Shown: positions 7,879 through 16,654, numbered from the stretch's first letter. The stretch is DNA of 64,000 nt from Tunturiibacter gelidiferens (GCF_014201335.1 NZ_JACHEB010000018.1:37538-101537); one strand, 5' to 3'. A program made the numbers and translations. Notes: generated by a model not told the origin, from the letters alone.

Positions 7879-9078
7879 CTACTTTACGCTGGCGAAAGGT
7901 GGTTGATTCTTGCGCAGATCCGACAGTGGGTAGAAGGTGCCTCGCCAGGTGACACCGCCGTTCTTCAGTGTCGTGAGCATCGAGCGGATGATGGAGCAGA
8001 CGATGAGGGTGGCGCTGATGGGAAAGAGGACTGCATACCAGGGCGAGACTTTGCTTTGGCGGCTGGAGAGGACGTAGAGGAAGGCCACCGAGGCGAAGGT
8101 TAGGATTGCCGGCGTGCGAGTTTGCGGGAGTGCGAGGAAGGCCGCGGGGGCGATACAGAAGAGGGTGAACCAGAGGCAGGAGAGTAGAGCGACAGCGGGG
8201 TCGTAGCGGAAGATGGCGAAGAGGTTTTTCATGAGTCCGTTGAGGATGCCGCTGACGCCGCTGGCCCAATGAACGCTGACGAGATCGGGACCGGTGGCGA
8301 TGCGTTGGCGGAGGCGGGCTCGCTTGACGCGGCTGCCGAGGGCGAGGTCTTCAACGATCTCCATGCGGAGAGCTTCGTAGCCGCCGATCTGCTGATAGGC
8401 GGAGGTGCGGAGGAGGTTGAAGGCGCCTACGCCTACGGCGTCGCGGAGAGCCTGGGGGTCGGAGACGCGCCAGGGACGGACGGCCCAGAGGCCCATCACT
8501 TGAAGGTAGCTGAGGACCATGCCTTCTCCGGCAGAACGGACGAGGGCGGTGGGGAGGAGGACGAAGTGATCGGCTTCAGTGGCGACCGTGTAGGCGAGGG
8601 CGAGGGCGAGGGCGTCGGGGCGGAAGAGGATGTCGGCGTCGGTGAAGAGAAGGTAGTCGGGGCTGTGGAGGGAGATGGCGTGGCGCGCTGCAAAGGCCAT
8701 GGCGTGGGTTTTGCCGAGCCAGCCGGTGGGGAGTTCGGTGATGTGGAGGACGGTGAGCTTGTCCGGATGATCGGTGGCGAGGACGTCCATGATCGCGCCG
8801 GTCGAGTCGGTGGAGCGATCGTTGACGGCGATGAGGTGGAGGTTGGGGTGTTGCTGGTTGAGGAGAGATTGGAGGCAGGCGGCGACGTGGGCGGATTCGT
8901 TGCGTGCGGGGATGACGACGGTGAGGGATGGGTTGTTGGGTGGGGTTAGGTTGTGCGCTGGTGAGGTGAGATCGGGAACGCGGCGGAGGAAGATGGCGGC
9001 TGTGATCGCTTTCCAGATCCAGGCGAGTGCGACGATCCATGCAAGCAGAGGGAGAATGAGATGAACGGCAGAGTGCAA
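7879..9078 (-). CDS. membrane-anchored family 2 glycosyltransferase
   Basis: A 399-residue protein. An N-terminal membrane segment (VHLILPLLAWIVALAWIW) is followed by a GT-A domain: LTVVIPARNESAHVAACL, the first Asp in VNDRSTDST, the DxD-type DADILF and the catalytic EDLALGS. Three to four hydrophobic helices close the C-terminus. The QxxRW motif of processive synthases is not evident, so it probably transfers single sugars to a lipid, as in hopanoid- or carotenoid-linked GT2 enzymes; the acceptor is not visible. It is the last gene of a tight minus-strand run (MFS, DUF899, this gene) with gaps of about 30 bases. The strand opposite carries a long Gly/Glu-rich open frame that is a shadow. Confidence 0.85.
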   Translation of the reverse strand: MHSAVHLILPLLAWIVALAWIWKAITAAIFLRRVPDLTSPAHNLTPPNNPSLTVVIPARNESAHVAACLQSLLNQQHPNLHLIAVNDRSTDSTGAIMDVLATDHPDKLTVLHITELPTGWLGKTHAMAFAARHAISLHSPDYLLFTDADILFRPDALALALAYTVATEADHFVLLPTALVRSAGEGMVLSYLQVMGLWAVRPWRVSDPQALRDAVGVGAFNLLRTSAYQQIGGYEALRMEIVEDLALGSRVKRARLRQRIATGPDLVSVHWASGVSGILNGLMKNLFAIFRYDPAVALLSCLWFTLFCIAPAAFLALPQTRTPAILTFASVAFLYVLSSRQSKVSPWYAVLFPISATLIVCSIIRSMLTTLKNGGVTWRGTFYPLSDLRKNQPPFASVK

Positions 9079-9108
9079 TAAATCCTCATACGGGTCGATC
9101 GAGGCGGG

Positions 9109-9861
9109 TTAATGGTTGTTGGGATGGCAGCAGTCGTAGTCGATTTGTTCGTCCCAGCTTGGACGCCCCTCGGGGGTCATGTCGAAGATGTTCCAGAGTG
9201 TGTCGATAACGCCGAGATGGCGTGGATCCTGTCCGGGATCGGCGGGGGCGAACATTAGCTCGGAGGTCCAGAAGTGGCGGATCTGATCGCCGTCGCGATG
9301 GAAAACGGTCATGAGGGGGAGCTGATCGCCGTTGGGGTCTTCGGCCTGGTAGTCGCGTTTGAAGTTGTTATTGACGGAGGAGAGGAACCGTAGATTTTTC
9401 CAAGCGCGTTCGCGTGCGTAGGTCGCGATGCGTTCAATGGGCGCTTTGGCAATGACGACGAAGTTGAGGCCGGAGGGGGCGAAGTGGGTAGCGGTGGTGT
9501 CGAGTGAGTCGAGTGTAGCGGTGCAGGAGGGACAGGGTGAGTCTTCGAGCTTGAGTTCGGAGGTTGCGCCTTTGACTGGGCCAGGGCGGGAGTCTTTGCT
9601 CCAGCGCGGGAACATAAAGTTGTAGATGACCAGGGAGTTTTGTTCGGGGGTGAAGAGCTGCGAGAGCTTCACCTTGGCGGGCTTGCCGTTGGGGCCAATG
9701 GTGTCGAAGATGTAGTCCTCAGGGATGAGGCCACCGGGTGGCAGGCTGCGGCGGGCAGCGGCTACGGTCTCCATCGCACGGCGGAGGCTGATCTCTTGTT
9801 CGAGGAGGTGATTGCGGGCGGTGCGGTATTCGGGGGACTCTCCGGGGAAGGTTGTGGTCAT
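9109..9861 (-). CDS. DUF899 thioredoxin-like protein
   Basis: A 250-residue protein of the DUF899 family, a thioredoxin-like fold often annotated as dithiol-disulfide isomerase. Family landmarks are an N-terminal helix (YRTARNHLLEQEISLRRAME), the segment LSQLFTPEQNSLVIYNFMF, the cysteine pair SPCPSCTATLDSLD near residue 110, and a C-terminal YDCCHP tail. The CPSC pair sits where a thioredoxin CxxC would be. It belongs to the same close-packed minus-strand group as the MFS transporter upstream and the glycosyltransferase downstream. Its physiological partner is unknown. Confidence 0.88.
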   Translation of the reverse strand: MTTTFPGESPEYRTARNHLLEQEISLRRAMETVAAARRSLPPGGLIPEDYIFDTIGPNGKPAKVKLSQLFTPEQNSLVIYNFMFPRWSKDSRPGPVKGATSELKLEDSPCPSCTATLDSLDTTATHFAPSGLNFVVIAKAPIERIATYARERAWKNLRFLSSVNNNFKRDYQAEDPNGDQLPLMTVFHRDGDQIRHFWTSELMFAPADPGQDPRHLGVIDTLWNIFDMTPEGRPSWDEQIDYDCCHPNNH

Positions 9862-9890
9862 GGCTGCTCCTTGCTGGGTGAGATGAGTGT

Positions 9891-11156
9891 TCAGGCGATG
9901 GCGGGTTGCTCGGAGTGCAGGGGTGGGGCGTAACGGGAGCCGATGAAGAAGATGATGGCTGCGAGGAGCATGGTGATGAGAGTGGATCCGAGGCCGAGGT
10001 TGAGGGTGGAGCGGTCGCTGACGGCGCCGATGATGCGCGGGGAGATGGCGTCGCCCAGGGCGTGGATGATGAAGAGCTGGCCGGCCATCGCGGTGGCGCG
10101 GATCTCGGGCCGGACGGCGTTGAGGGTGGCGGCGTTGACGGGGCCGGTGCCGAGGAAGATTAGGAAGATGGCGGCACCGAGGCCGTAGAGGGTGAGGTTG
10201 TGCGGGCCGAAGAAGCAGAGGAGCGCGGGTGGGACTGCGATGGCGGCACTTATGGCGGGAACGAGGTACAGAGCTTTGGAGTTAGTGCGGGACCACTTCT
10301 GCGCGATGGTGCCGCCGGTGATGGTGCCGCCGAGGCCGGCTACTACAGTGATGGCGCCCATGATGTAGGCGGCGGAGGATTGGCTGCGGCCGTCAATGCG
10401 CTGGAGGAAGGAGGGCATCCACCAGGAGATGCCGCCTAGGGAGAAGGTGACGGCTGCGTAGCCAAGGATGGAGCAGAGGTAGGCTGGGTTTTTGATTAGG
10501 GAGAGGATGGTTCCCTTCTCTACTTTTGTTTTCTCGTGCTGGCTTGCTCCGCGGGCGGGCTCCTTCATGAAGATGGCGATGAGGAGGGCGAGGATTGCAG
10601 CCGGGATGGCGGAGACGATAAAGGACATGCGCCAGCCGTAGTGTTCGCCTACTGTGCCTCCGACGAGGTAGCCGAGAGCAGCGCCTACGGGGATGGCTAC
10701 GTTGAAGATGGTGAGGACGCGGTTGCGCTGGTCTGGCTCGTAATAATCTGCGAGGAGAGAGGGGGCGAAGATGCCGAAGCTGGCTTCGCCTACGCCTAGT
10801 GCGGCGTGGCGGATGTTGAGGGAGTCGTAAGAGTGGACCGTGGCGGTGAGGAAGTTGATCGCGGCCCAGAAGAGGGCGGCGATGACGATCATGGGCTTGC
10901 GGGGGAAGCGGTCGCCTAGCCATCCAGTGATGGGCGAGGTGAACATGTAGGCGATCATGAACCAGAAGGTGAGAGTGCCAATGTGCTCGTCGGAGAGATG
11001 GAACTCGGCTTTTACCTGCTCCTGGACGCCGGGGAGGATGTAGCGGTCGATGTAGTTGACGAAGTTGAGGGCAGTGAGGAGGACGAGGGCGGTGGTGGCT
11101 CCGGCTACGGAGGGTGTGCGGGAGGGTTCGGGCTTCTGCGTGGTCGAGGAGGCCAT
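9891..11156 (-). CDS. major facilitator superfamily transporter, spinster-like
   Basis: A 421-residue inner-membrane protein with twelve predicted hydrophobic helices. The first carries NFVNYIDRYILPGVQEQVK, the signature of the spinster-like subgroup. MFS motif A is present as GWLGDRFPRKPMI. A cytoplasmic loop rich in charged residues (EPARGASQHEKTKVEKG) lies at mid-protein, the usual MFS arrangement. The substrate cannot be read from the sequence; bacterial relatives move organic anions, sugars or lipids. It is the first gene of the operon continuing into DUF899 and the GT2 gene. Confidence 0.9.
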   Translation of the reverse strand: MASSTTQKPEPSRTPSVAGATTALVLLTALNFVNYIDRYILPGVQEQVKAEFHLSDEHIGTLTFWFMIAYMFTSPITGWLGDRFPRKPMIVIAALFWAAINFLTATVHSYDSLNIRHAALGVGEASFGIFAPSLLADYYEPDQRNRVLTIFNVAIPVGAALGYLVGGTVGEHYGWRMSFIVSAIPAAILALLIAIFMKEPARGASQHEKTKVEKGTILSLIKNPAYLCSILGYAAVTFSLGGISWWMPSFLQRIDGRSQSSAAYIMGAITVVAGLGGTITGGTIAQKWSRTNSKALYLVPAISAAIAVPPALLCFFGPHNLTLYGLGAAIFLIFLGTGPVNAATLNAVRPEIRATAMAGQLFIIHALGDAISPRIIGAVSDRSTLNLGLGSTLITMLLAAIIFFIGSRYAPPLHSEQPAIA

Positions 11157-11352
11157 CTCGCTGGAAGGATAGCAGGTGGGGTTTGCGGATTTTTTATTTG
11201 GGGTGATGAGGGGTGGTTTTGTTTGGGAATATGGGGATTTTGCTTGTTTTGGCGTGGTGAATTTGTGTTGAGAACGTAGTGGTTTGCGTGGCTGATGTGG
11301 TGTTTTAGCAGTCAGTTTCTGGGGCGCTAAAAATGCGCCAGGTTTTTGGTAT

Positions 11353-12348
11353 TTATTTTTCGGGGCACGAGCATTCGGGGTTCCCTGGGTGTGGCGCGGG
11401 GTCAGGGGGTGTCACGATGCAGGTATTGCCGGACATCTTTTTCCATACCGTCTGAGGGGGAGGCTGATTGGATCCCGAAGGCCAGACCTCTTTCATCACT
11501 GTGCCATTGTCTCCGGGAGTAACAATGAAGGGATAGGAGCAGCACATCTCGTCAGGAGCATTCCGTTCTATTGAAACGTTGCTACTGTCAGTTGCGGCGT
11601 TGCTACTGCTAATGATGCGTATCTTTAAGAGATCTCCGTAACGCTCATAAAAATTAGGAGGTTTCGGGAGACTAGAAGGACATCGAGAGGATTCCAACGC
11701 GGTTAGAGAGTCCCTCCACCCGACGAACTCACCTGGCGCTTGCTGCGTGATGTGAAGGCAGCTCTGGACTGATTGATCACCGGTCTGCCAGGTGCCCACG
11801 AGCCACGGTTCGCTCTTTGCGGTACCGGCTCCTGGTCGCGTTAAAATCGTCGTAGCGTCAAAGCCCTGGCGGTGAATACGGCCTGACCATCTATCTCCGC
11901 TGATATGCAAGAGGTCTAAATCAAATTCTTTATCATGCAGGGTTAGGCGACCGTTGTCGTACCGGAGGCTGCCGCCGCGAGGAGAATCGCTGGAGAAGTT
12001 CTCTTCGCCGAATTGGAGAACCGTTCCGGCTCGCTGGTATATCCCCAGTTGGAGATTGAGCCACACTTGTTCGACTCCGACGAGCGTGATTGTGTCCGCA
12101 GGCACCGTCGTCGAGAGGATGAGATGGATGCCGACCGCACCGCCATGGCCGTCAGGAACTTCCCATATGCCGGAAAGCTCTTCTGGATGTGCAATCGGCT
12201 TATCTACGTAAAAACTCTTATCGTGAGCAGGCGCCGTTGGGGTGACCAGGGCAACCGTCTCCTGCGCATGTGCAGACCATGGCGTGCTGAACGTGCAAGC
12301 CATCGTTGTGATGATCGCGAGCTGCCTGCAGATCACTGGGCGCTTCAT
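11353..12348 (-). CDS. secreted protein of unknown function
   Basis: A 331-residue protein beginning with a signal peptide (MKRPVICRQLAIITTMACTF... with an AHAQ cleavage region). The body is beta-rich, with two halves centred on LSGIWEVPDGHGGAVGIHLI and WLVGTWQTGDQSVQSCLHI that read like two divergent lipocalin-like or DUF-type repeats (each has a G-x-W pattern). The C-terminus is Pro/Cys-rich and ends CSCPEK. I do not recognise the family. It lies 38 bases downstream of another secreted unknown on the same strand, so the two are probably co-transcribed. Confidence 0.7.
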   Translation of the reverse strand: MKRPVICRQLAIITTMACTFSTPWSAHAQETVALVTPTAPAHDKSFYVDKPIAHPEELSGIWEVPDGHGGAVGIHLILSTTVPADTITLVGVEQVWLNLQLGIYQRAGTVLQFGEENFSSDSPRGGSLRYDNGRLTLHDKEFDLDLLHISGDRWSGRIHRQGFDATTILTRPGAGTAKSEPWLVGTWQTGDQSVQSCLHITQQAPGEFVGWRDSLTALESSRCPSSLPKPPNFYERYGDLLKIRIISSSNAATDSSNVSIERNAPDEMCCSYPFIVTPGDNGTVMKEVWPSGSNQPPPQTVWKKMSGNTCIVTPPDPAPHPGNPECSCPEK

Positions 12349-12386
12349 GTGGTGGTAGACGCCGTTGCCAGCATAAATGTTCCCGG

Positions 12387-13148
12387 TTAGTGGGATTCGG
12401 GGGAGTGGTCCCTGATGGTGTAGCCCTCGGGGGGTAGAAAGACAGCGGGATCGGGTTCTGCGCGGACGACGTCAGTCATTTCGGTGGATCGCAACCCGTT
12501 GCGAGGATCGTTGTCAGTGCTCGATACGACAAGCTTCAGATCGGGCGCGGTCCATATCTCTCGCACGTTGACGAAGGGTTTGTCGTTGCCCATGTAGCCG
12601 ACCGGGTAGGTGGTTGTGGTTCTGACTCCCTCGGCATAGACTCCAGCGATTGTCTTACCGCCGAGTCTGTCAATTTGCCTTGCAGGCTTGAGATTCGAAT
12701 CCCCTGCGAGGGTAACGGCTCCTGAGGAGGCCATGGGGAGATCTCCGAGAGTGGCAACGCCAACCGCGCTTGGGCCGCTGCTCATGAGCACAGTTCCCGA
12801 TTGACCTACTTTTCGTGGCTCGGGCATGTGCATCGTCGTCGCTTCCTTCGTTAAACTCGACCAGTGAGTGATCGTTCGAGCAACAGGATCAATGACGGTG
12901 GTGTGGGTCGCGTTTCGTCCTCCCATGCCTGTCATCGTAGTCGTTCGAACGGTCCTGCCCTGTGAGTCGCGTGCTTCGGTGGCCGTGGACTCGCGGGTGA
13001 TCGTTGTGCCATCGGCCAGCTTCTGAACGAGGGTGGTCTTCTCGTTTGCTGAGTCTGGGCTGTTTCGATTGCCTGACGTTTGAGCGCTGACCGACACGAA
13101 GCCAAGCAGCAGGAGAGAGAGTGTGGTGGAACGGAGCGCAGAGAGCAA
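12387..13148 (-). CDS. secreted protein of unknown function (ADGTTITRE-type)
   Basis: A 253-residue exported protein with a clear signal peptide (LRSTTLSLLLLGFVSVSAQ). The mature part opens with VQKLADGTTITRESTATEARDSQGRTVR, a pattern I associate with a group of acidobacterial secreted proteins, followed by VIDPVARTITHWSS and a C-terminal beta-rich half containing VNVREIWTAPDLKLVVSS and a conserved-looking FLPPEGYTIRD end. No enzyme motif is visible. It is the first of two adjacent secreted genes on the minus strand; about 125 bases separate its start from queF. Confidence 0.72.
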   Translation of the reverse strand: MLSALRSTTLSLLLLGFVSVSAQTSGNRNSPDSANEKTTLVQKLADGTTITRESTATEARDSQGRTVRTTTMTGMGGRNATHTTVIDPVARTITHWSSLTKEATTMHMPEPRKVGQSGTVLMSSGPSAVGVATLGDLPMASSGAVTLAGDSNLKPARQIDRLGGKTIAGVYAEGVRTTTTYPVGYMGNDKPFVNVREIWTAPDLKLVVSSTDNDPRNGLRSTEMTDVVRAEPDPAVFLPPEGYTIRDHSPESH

Positions 13149-13273
13149 CGGAAATCTCCTCGGAACGCAGAGTGGAGATGCAGGCTAGTTGTGCTCCGCC
13201 AGTCTGCTACATTTCCGGGCGACTTTCAATCGCAATTCGTTGTGCGGTGGGGCCTTTGGTATCCGGCGGCCTG

Positions 13274-13705
13274 CTATTTTTGCGGGGCGGTTTCGGTGCG
13301 AGGGTAGGCGGCGGTGACGACGGTGGAGATGCCGCCGCGGGGGCGGAAGTCGCCTACGATAACGGCCCAGACGGGGTTGCAGGCTTTGACGACGTCGTCG
13401 AGAACCTGGTTGACGATGTTTTCCTGGAAGATGCCCAGGTTGCGGTAGGTGAAGAGATACTCCTTGAGGGACTTGAGTTCGAGGCAGCTCTCGCGGGGCA
13501 TGTAGCGGATGGTGAGACGGCCGAAGTCGGGGAGACCGGTTTTGGGGCAGACGGAGGTGAACTCGGGATCGTCGACGAGGATCTCGTAGGCCTTGAACTG
13601 GTTCTGCCAGGTTTCGATGGCGGGGAAGGTGGTGTCGAGGCCGGATTTGGCGTGGTCGTCGGTGTAGCCGGTGGTGTGCGGGTTGGGAAGGACTGCGGTG
13701 CTCAT
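13274..13705 (-). CDS. queF: NADPH-dependent 7-cyano-7-deazaguanine reductase
   Basis: QueF reduces preQ0 to preQ1 in queuosine biosynthesis, in the cytoplasm. The 143-residue protein is the short unimodular type. The catalytic Cys is in FTSVCPKTGLPDFGRL, and the QueF motif ESCLELKSLKEYLFTYRNLG, which positions NADPH, is complete. The Glu and His expected near FQENIVNQVLDDV are only partly traceable by eye. No other queuosine genes adjoin it. It starts at an ATG with an AT-rich upstream region. Confidence 0.95.
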   Translation of the reverse strand: MSTAVLPNPHTTGYTDDHAKSGLDTTFPAIETWQNQFKAYEILVDDPEFTSVCPKTGLPDFGRLTIRYMPRESCLELKSLKEYLFTYRNLGIFQENIVNQVLDDVVKACNPVWAVIVGDFRPRGGISTVVTAAYPRTETAPQK

Positions 13706-13831
13706 GCTTCTATTTTATCTTGTTTGGCGTGGGTTTTGCTCGATTTGGACACCGTGGTGGGGAGTGCCTACGGCAGGTTTCTCGACTTCCGGTTCGACTC
13801 TGCTCAGGGTTCGATCGGAGTGACGATGTTT

Positions 13832-14443
13832 TTATGGAGTCTCGATTGAATCATGTGCGGTTAATGGGATGGCGGTGGAGCGGAGGGTCCAGGTGCGGCC
13901 GTTGTGGCGGAGGTCGGTGAGGGTTAGGGGGGCTATGTCGATGCGCCAGAAGGATTGGGGTGGGGCATTGAGGGAGTGGAGGATGGCGGCGCGGATTACG
14001 GCGGGGTGGGTAATGGCTATGGTGTGGGTTGTGTGTTTCTCTTCTGCGACGAGTGCGGCGAAGGTGGCTAGCCAGTTTGTGACGCGGCCAATGAGATGGG
14101 CGATGGTCTCGCCTTTGTGGGGCGCGGCACTGGGATCTGTGAGCCATTGCGTAACGGCTTTGGGGTCTTTGGCGTAGAGGTCGTTGAGGTTGTGGCCTTG
14201 CCAGGTGCTGTAATCGATGTCGCGTAGTTCTGTGTCTGATGTCGCGGAGAGATTGAGTGCGGCGGCGGTTTGTTGGGTGCGGAGTTCAGGTGCGGTGAGG
14301 ACTCGATTGGCGCGCGGCGGTTGCCAATTCAGAGTAGAGAGCTTGAGGAGGGAAGATTCTTCGAGAGGCTCATCTGCCGGAAAACGAGCGTCGCGCTGTG
14401 CGGGAGTGGGCGCGTGGCTGATGAGGGTGAGACGAGCTGGCAC
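13832..14443 (-). CDS. histidine phosphatase superfamily protein (altered RHG motif)
   Basis: A 203-residue protein of the phosphoglycerate-mutase-like fold. The N-terminal motif, usually RHG, reads LTLISHAPTP: the catalytic His is kept but the preceding Arg is Ser. The second catalytic His lies in TIAITHPAVIRAA, and the LDxxxWxG-like segment is RDIDYSTWQGHNL. Family members adjacent to cobalt/B12 genes are often alpha-ribazole phosphatase-like or cbt-associated, and this gene is near a cobalamin riboswitch and cbtBA, though on the other strand. The Arg to Ser change may alter phosphate binding. The role is inferred. Confidence 0.8.
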   Translation of the reverse strand: MPARLTLISHAPTPAQRDARFPADEPLEESSLLKLSTLNWQPPRANRVLTAPELRTQQTAAALNLSATSDTELRDIDYSTWQGHNLNDLYAKDPKAVTQWLTDPSAAPHKGETIAHLIGRVTNWLATFAALVAEEKHTTHTIAITHPAVIRAAILHSLNAPPQSFWRIDIAPLTLTDLRHNGRTWTLRSTAIPLTAHDSIETP

Positions 14444-14502
14444 AGCGGCTGGTTCCCTAAAGGATTGTCGTTAACTGTTGCGAGAGAGTTTGATGGCGAC
14501 TC

Positions 14503-14757
14503 TCAAGCGACTATTTTAGTCCCTCCATTGAGGGCGGCTGTGAAGTTGTTGCTGGGCGCTGGCCAGTCGGAGTGGGGTGGTTTGAATAGGCGGCGCTCTG
14601 AGAGAAGAAATTGGTTACAGACGTGCTTTTCGTCATACACAGCAAGCTCAGGATTGGTTTGGGTTGTCGCAATGGTGGCAAAGCAAACCAGACAGATGGA
14701 ATCGTAGGAACCGTTGGCGTTGTGACGGTGGGAGTAAAGCAGCAGGGGTGCGGCCAT
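14503..14757 (-). CDS. small protein with a possible zinc-binding Cys/His cluster
   Basis: An 84-residue protein. The ATG at 14757 is preceded by AAAGAGG at a good distance. The core HRHNANGSYDSICLVCFATI followed by AVYDEKHVC gives a CxxC plus HxC arrangement that could bind one zinc. Similar small proteins, as far as I recall, recur in Acidobacteriota without known function. It ends 59 bases before the histidine-phosphatase gene on the same strand. Confidence 0.65.
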   Translation of the reverse strand: MAAPLLLYSHRHNANGSYDSICLVCFATIATTQTNPELAVYDEKHVCNQFLLSERRLFKPPHSDWPAPSNNFTAALNGGTKIVA

Positions 14758-14944
14758 CGTGCGGCCTCTTTCTGGGGAGAGACTCAAGCGTAGGCTTATG
14801 GGAGCCATATGTCCACTGGATTACATAGCGGCTAATTACAAGCCTGGGATTGGAGCGTTTGTTGAGGTGGGGTTGGCTTCCGGCATTTGCGAGGTCGCGT
14901 CGCTTTGCCGATGACCAGGAAATGCACCGGGAGCTTGACACTGG

Positions 14945-15062
14945 GGATTGTGACACTTAGGGTTGAGATAGATTTTGAAGAGGATGGAAGAAGCCGGTGA
15001 GAGTCCGGTGCGGTCGCGCCACTGTGATTGACCTGATGTTGGGTTGAGAGCCAGACGTTCTT
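14945..15062 (+). ncRNA. cobalamin riboswitch
   Basis: The core reads GAAGCCGGTGAGAGTCCGG followed by TGCGGTCGCGCCACTGTGA, which matches the conserved B12-binding core of the cobalamin (AdoCbl/MeCbl) riboswitch class, and it closes with GAGAGCCAGAC near 15048. It lies 54 bases ahead of the cbtB start, so it should repress cbtB-cbtA when cobalamin is plentiful. The 5' peripheral helices are short or poorly conserved, so the left boundary is approximate. Confidence 0.9.
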
Positions 15063-15115
15063 TCCTCGTTCGAATGAGCAGTATGTGGGACGCACGATCC
15101 CCTGGAGGTTTTACG

Positions 15116-15334
15116 ATGGCTCAGTCTATTTTCGGTTCTGCTGCACAGCCGGTTTCGATTCCTGTTATTCCGGTGCGCGAGCTTCTGCCGTATACGGTGT
15201 TCGGTGGATTGATGTTGCTGCTGGCGATCTATTTTGTCGGCGCGGAGCAGGGCGCTACGTCGATGTTTCGCGGGACGATGGTGCATGAGTTTTTGCATGA
15301 CGGCCGGCATCTTCTCGGCTTTCCCTGCCACTAA
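15116..15334 (+). CDS. cbtB: cobalt transporter subunit CbtB
   Basis: A 72-residue protein. The ATG at 15116 follows a strong GGAGG site; longer frames would start inside the riboswitch. It has one membrane helix (YTVFGGLMLLLAIYFVGAEQG) and a short His-rich C-terminus (HEFLHDGRHLLGFPCH) with His/Cys residues suited to metal binding, the hallmark of CbtB. With CbtA it forms a putative cobalt uptake system under B12 control. The cbtA start lies 10 bases downstream. Confidence 0.92.
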   Translation: MAQSIFGSAAQPVSIPVIPVRELLPYTVFGGLMLLLAIYFVGAEQGATSMFRGTMVHEFLHDGRHLLGFPCH

Positions 15335-15344
15335 GTAGAAAACT

Positions 15345-16052
15345 TTGACGACTCGAACTCTGCTCCTTCGCGGGATGCTGGTGGGCGTTGTTGCGGGCCT
15401 GCTTGTGTTCGCGTTTGCACGTTGGATCGGCGAGCCGCAGGTGGAGCGCGCGATTGCGTTCGAGACGGCTGCGGATCGGGCTAAGGGCGAGGCTCCTGAG
15501 CCTGAGATGGTGAGCAGGCGCGTGCAGAAGAGTTTTGGCTTGCTGACGGGCACGGTGGTGTTTGGCGCGGCTGTGGGCGGATTGTTTGGGCTGGTGTTTG
15601 CGTTTGCCTATGGGCGGATTGGCGAGATGGGGCCGCGGGCGCTGTCGGCTGTGCTGGCGGTGCTGGGATATGTGGCGTTGGTTGTAGTGCCGAATTTGAA
15701 GTATCCGGCGAACCCTCCGGCTGTGGGGAGTCCCGATACGATTGGTGCGCGAACTGGGGCTTACTTTTTGTTGATCGCGGTTTCCATTGCGGCGATGGTG
15801 CTTTCGCTGCAGATGAGACGCGGGTTTGCGAAGAGGTTTGGTGAGTGGAACGGTTCCCTACTGGCGGCGGTTTTGTTTGTGGTAGTCGTGGGGGTGGTGG
15901 CGCACTTTTTGCCGGAGATCGATGAGGTTCCGGCGGGGTTTCCGGTGACGCTGATGTGGAAGTTTCGCGTGGCCGCGCTGGAGATTCAGGCGGTGCTTTG
16001 GGGGACGCTGGGGTTGGGGTTTGGGTGGTTGACGGAACGGGAGCGCCGCTGA
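15345..16052 (+). CDS. cbtA: cobalt transporter subunit CbtA
   Basis: A 235-residue inner-membrane protein with about five to six hydrophobic helices. The first is LLLRGMLVGVVAGLLVFAFARWIGEPQVERA, a CbtA family signature (Gly-rich helix followed by GEPxVxxA). The His-containing helix VVGVVAHFLPEIDEVP near the C-terminus is also family-like. The TTG at 15345 is the first usable start after cbtB, and the operon follows the cobalamin riboswitch. It imports cobalt for corrin synthesis; no B12 biosynthetic genes are seen here, so the link rests on the riboswitch and the family. Confidence 0.92.
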   Translation: MTTRTLLLRGMLVGVVAGLLVFAFARWIGEPQVERAIAFETAADRAKGEAPEPEMVSRRVQKSFGLLTGTVVFGAAVGGLFGLVFAFAYGRIGEMGPRALSAVLAVLGYVALVVVPNLKYPANPPAVGSPDTIGARTGAYFLLIAVSIAAMVLSLQMRRGFAKRFGEWNGSLLAAVLFVVVVGVVAHFLPEIDEVPAGFPVTLMWKFRVAALEIQAVLWGTLGLGFGWLTERERR

Positions 16053-16121
16053 CATATCTGGCCCGTAGATTGTAGGCGGGTGTGGATGCAGATTCTCACC
16101 CGCCTCGCTCTTGGAATGTGG

Positions 16122-16511
16122 TTAGGCAGGTTCGATAATGTTCATTGTGCTAACTTCCACCATTACGCCGCCGGGGGCGTCGTAGTAAAAGCCATACGTT
16201 GGCGGTCCGCCGCGCTGCAGCTTCGCGGGCTTGGGAGCCATGTAATTTTGAGCGCTCAGGCTCTCGTACATATAGTCCACGGCATCCTGCGTAGGCTGAA
16301 GAAAGCCGACATGAAACATTCCGGGATATCCCCGCTCCGGAGTCATGCGCTTGTCGTACATCAGTGTCAACAGAAAGCCATCGGCATTCCGCAGCACAGA
16401 GAACTTATCGCCGCGTTTCTCCAGGGGTTGAAAATCGAATACCGAGCAGAAGAACGCCGTAAGAGCCGGCACGTCGTAGGTGGTGAGGTTGGTGTGATTC
16501 ATCGTTACCAT
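16122..16511 (-). CDS. VOC-family (glyoxalase/dioxygenase-fold) protein
   Basis: A 129-residue protein. The ATG at 16511 lies just downstream of a CGGAGA site; the longer open frame from 16577 begins with a poor sequence. The fold is one pair of beta-alpha-beta-beta-beta units: HTNLTTYDVPALTAFFCSVFDFQ opens the first and FHVGFLQPTQDAVDYMYESL the second, with a terminal YDAPGGVMVEV strand carrying the usual metal-ligand Glu position. Family members are metal-dependent lyases, dioxygenases or resistance proteins; the function here is not determined. It is monocistronic and convergent with cbtA. Confidence 0.85.
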   Translation of the reverse strand: MVTMNHTNLTTYDVPALTAFFCSVFDFQPLEKRGDKFSVLRNADGFLLTLMYDKRMTPERGYPGMFHVGFLQPTQDAVDYMYESLSAQNYMAPKPAKLQRGGPPTYGFYYDAPGGVMVEVSTMNIIEPA

Positions 16512-16654
16512 CGCGATTCTCCGTTTATAGAAAGTTCTATCGCGTGAGTTGTTAGGAGTGCAGACCGAACGCACCACGCGACAGGCAGGAGTGCCGTAGC
16601 ACTACCGCTATCGCCGTGGGTCCCTTCTCCGCTGTGATGCTGGAGTTGACTAGA

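Noticed and set aside
8269..8949. 226-residue Gly/Glu/Asp-rich open frame on the plus strand
   Set aside because: It is the reverse-strand shadow of the GT2 glycosyltransferase, whose GT-A motifs are complete.
11310..11352. Small GGCGC/GCGCC hairpin followed by T's on the plus strand
   Set aside because: The stem is only five base pairs and no plus-strand gene ends before it.
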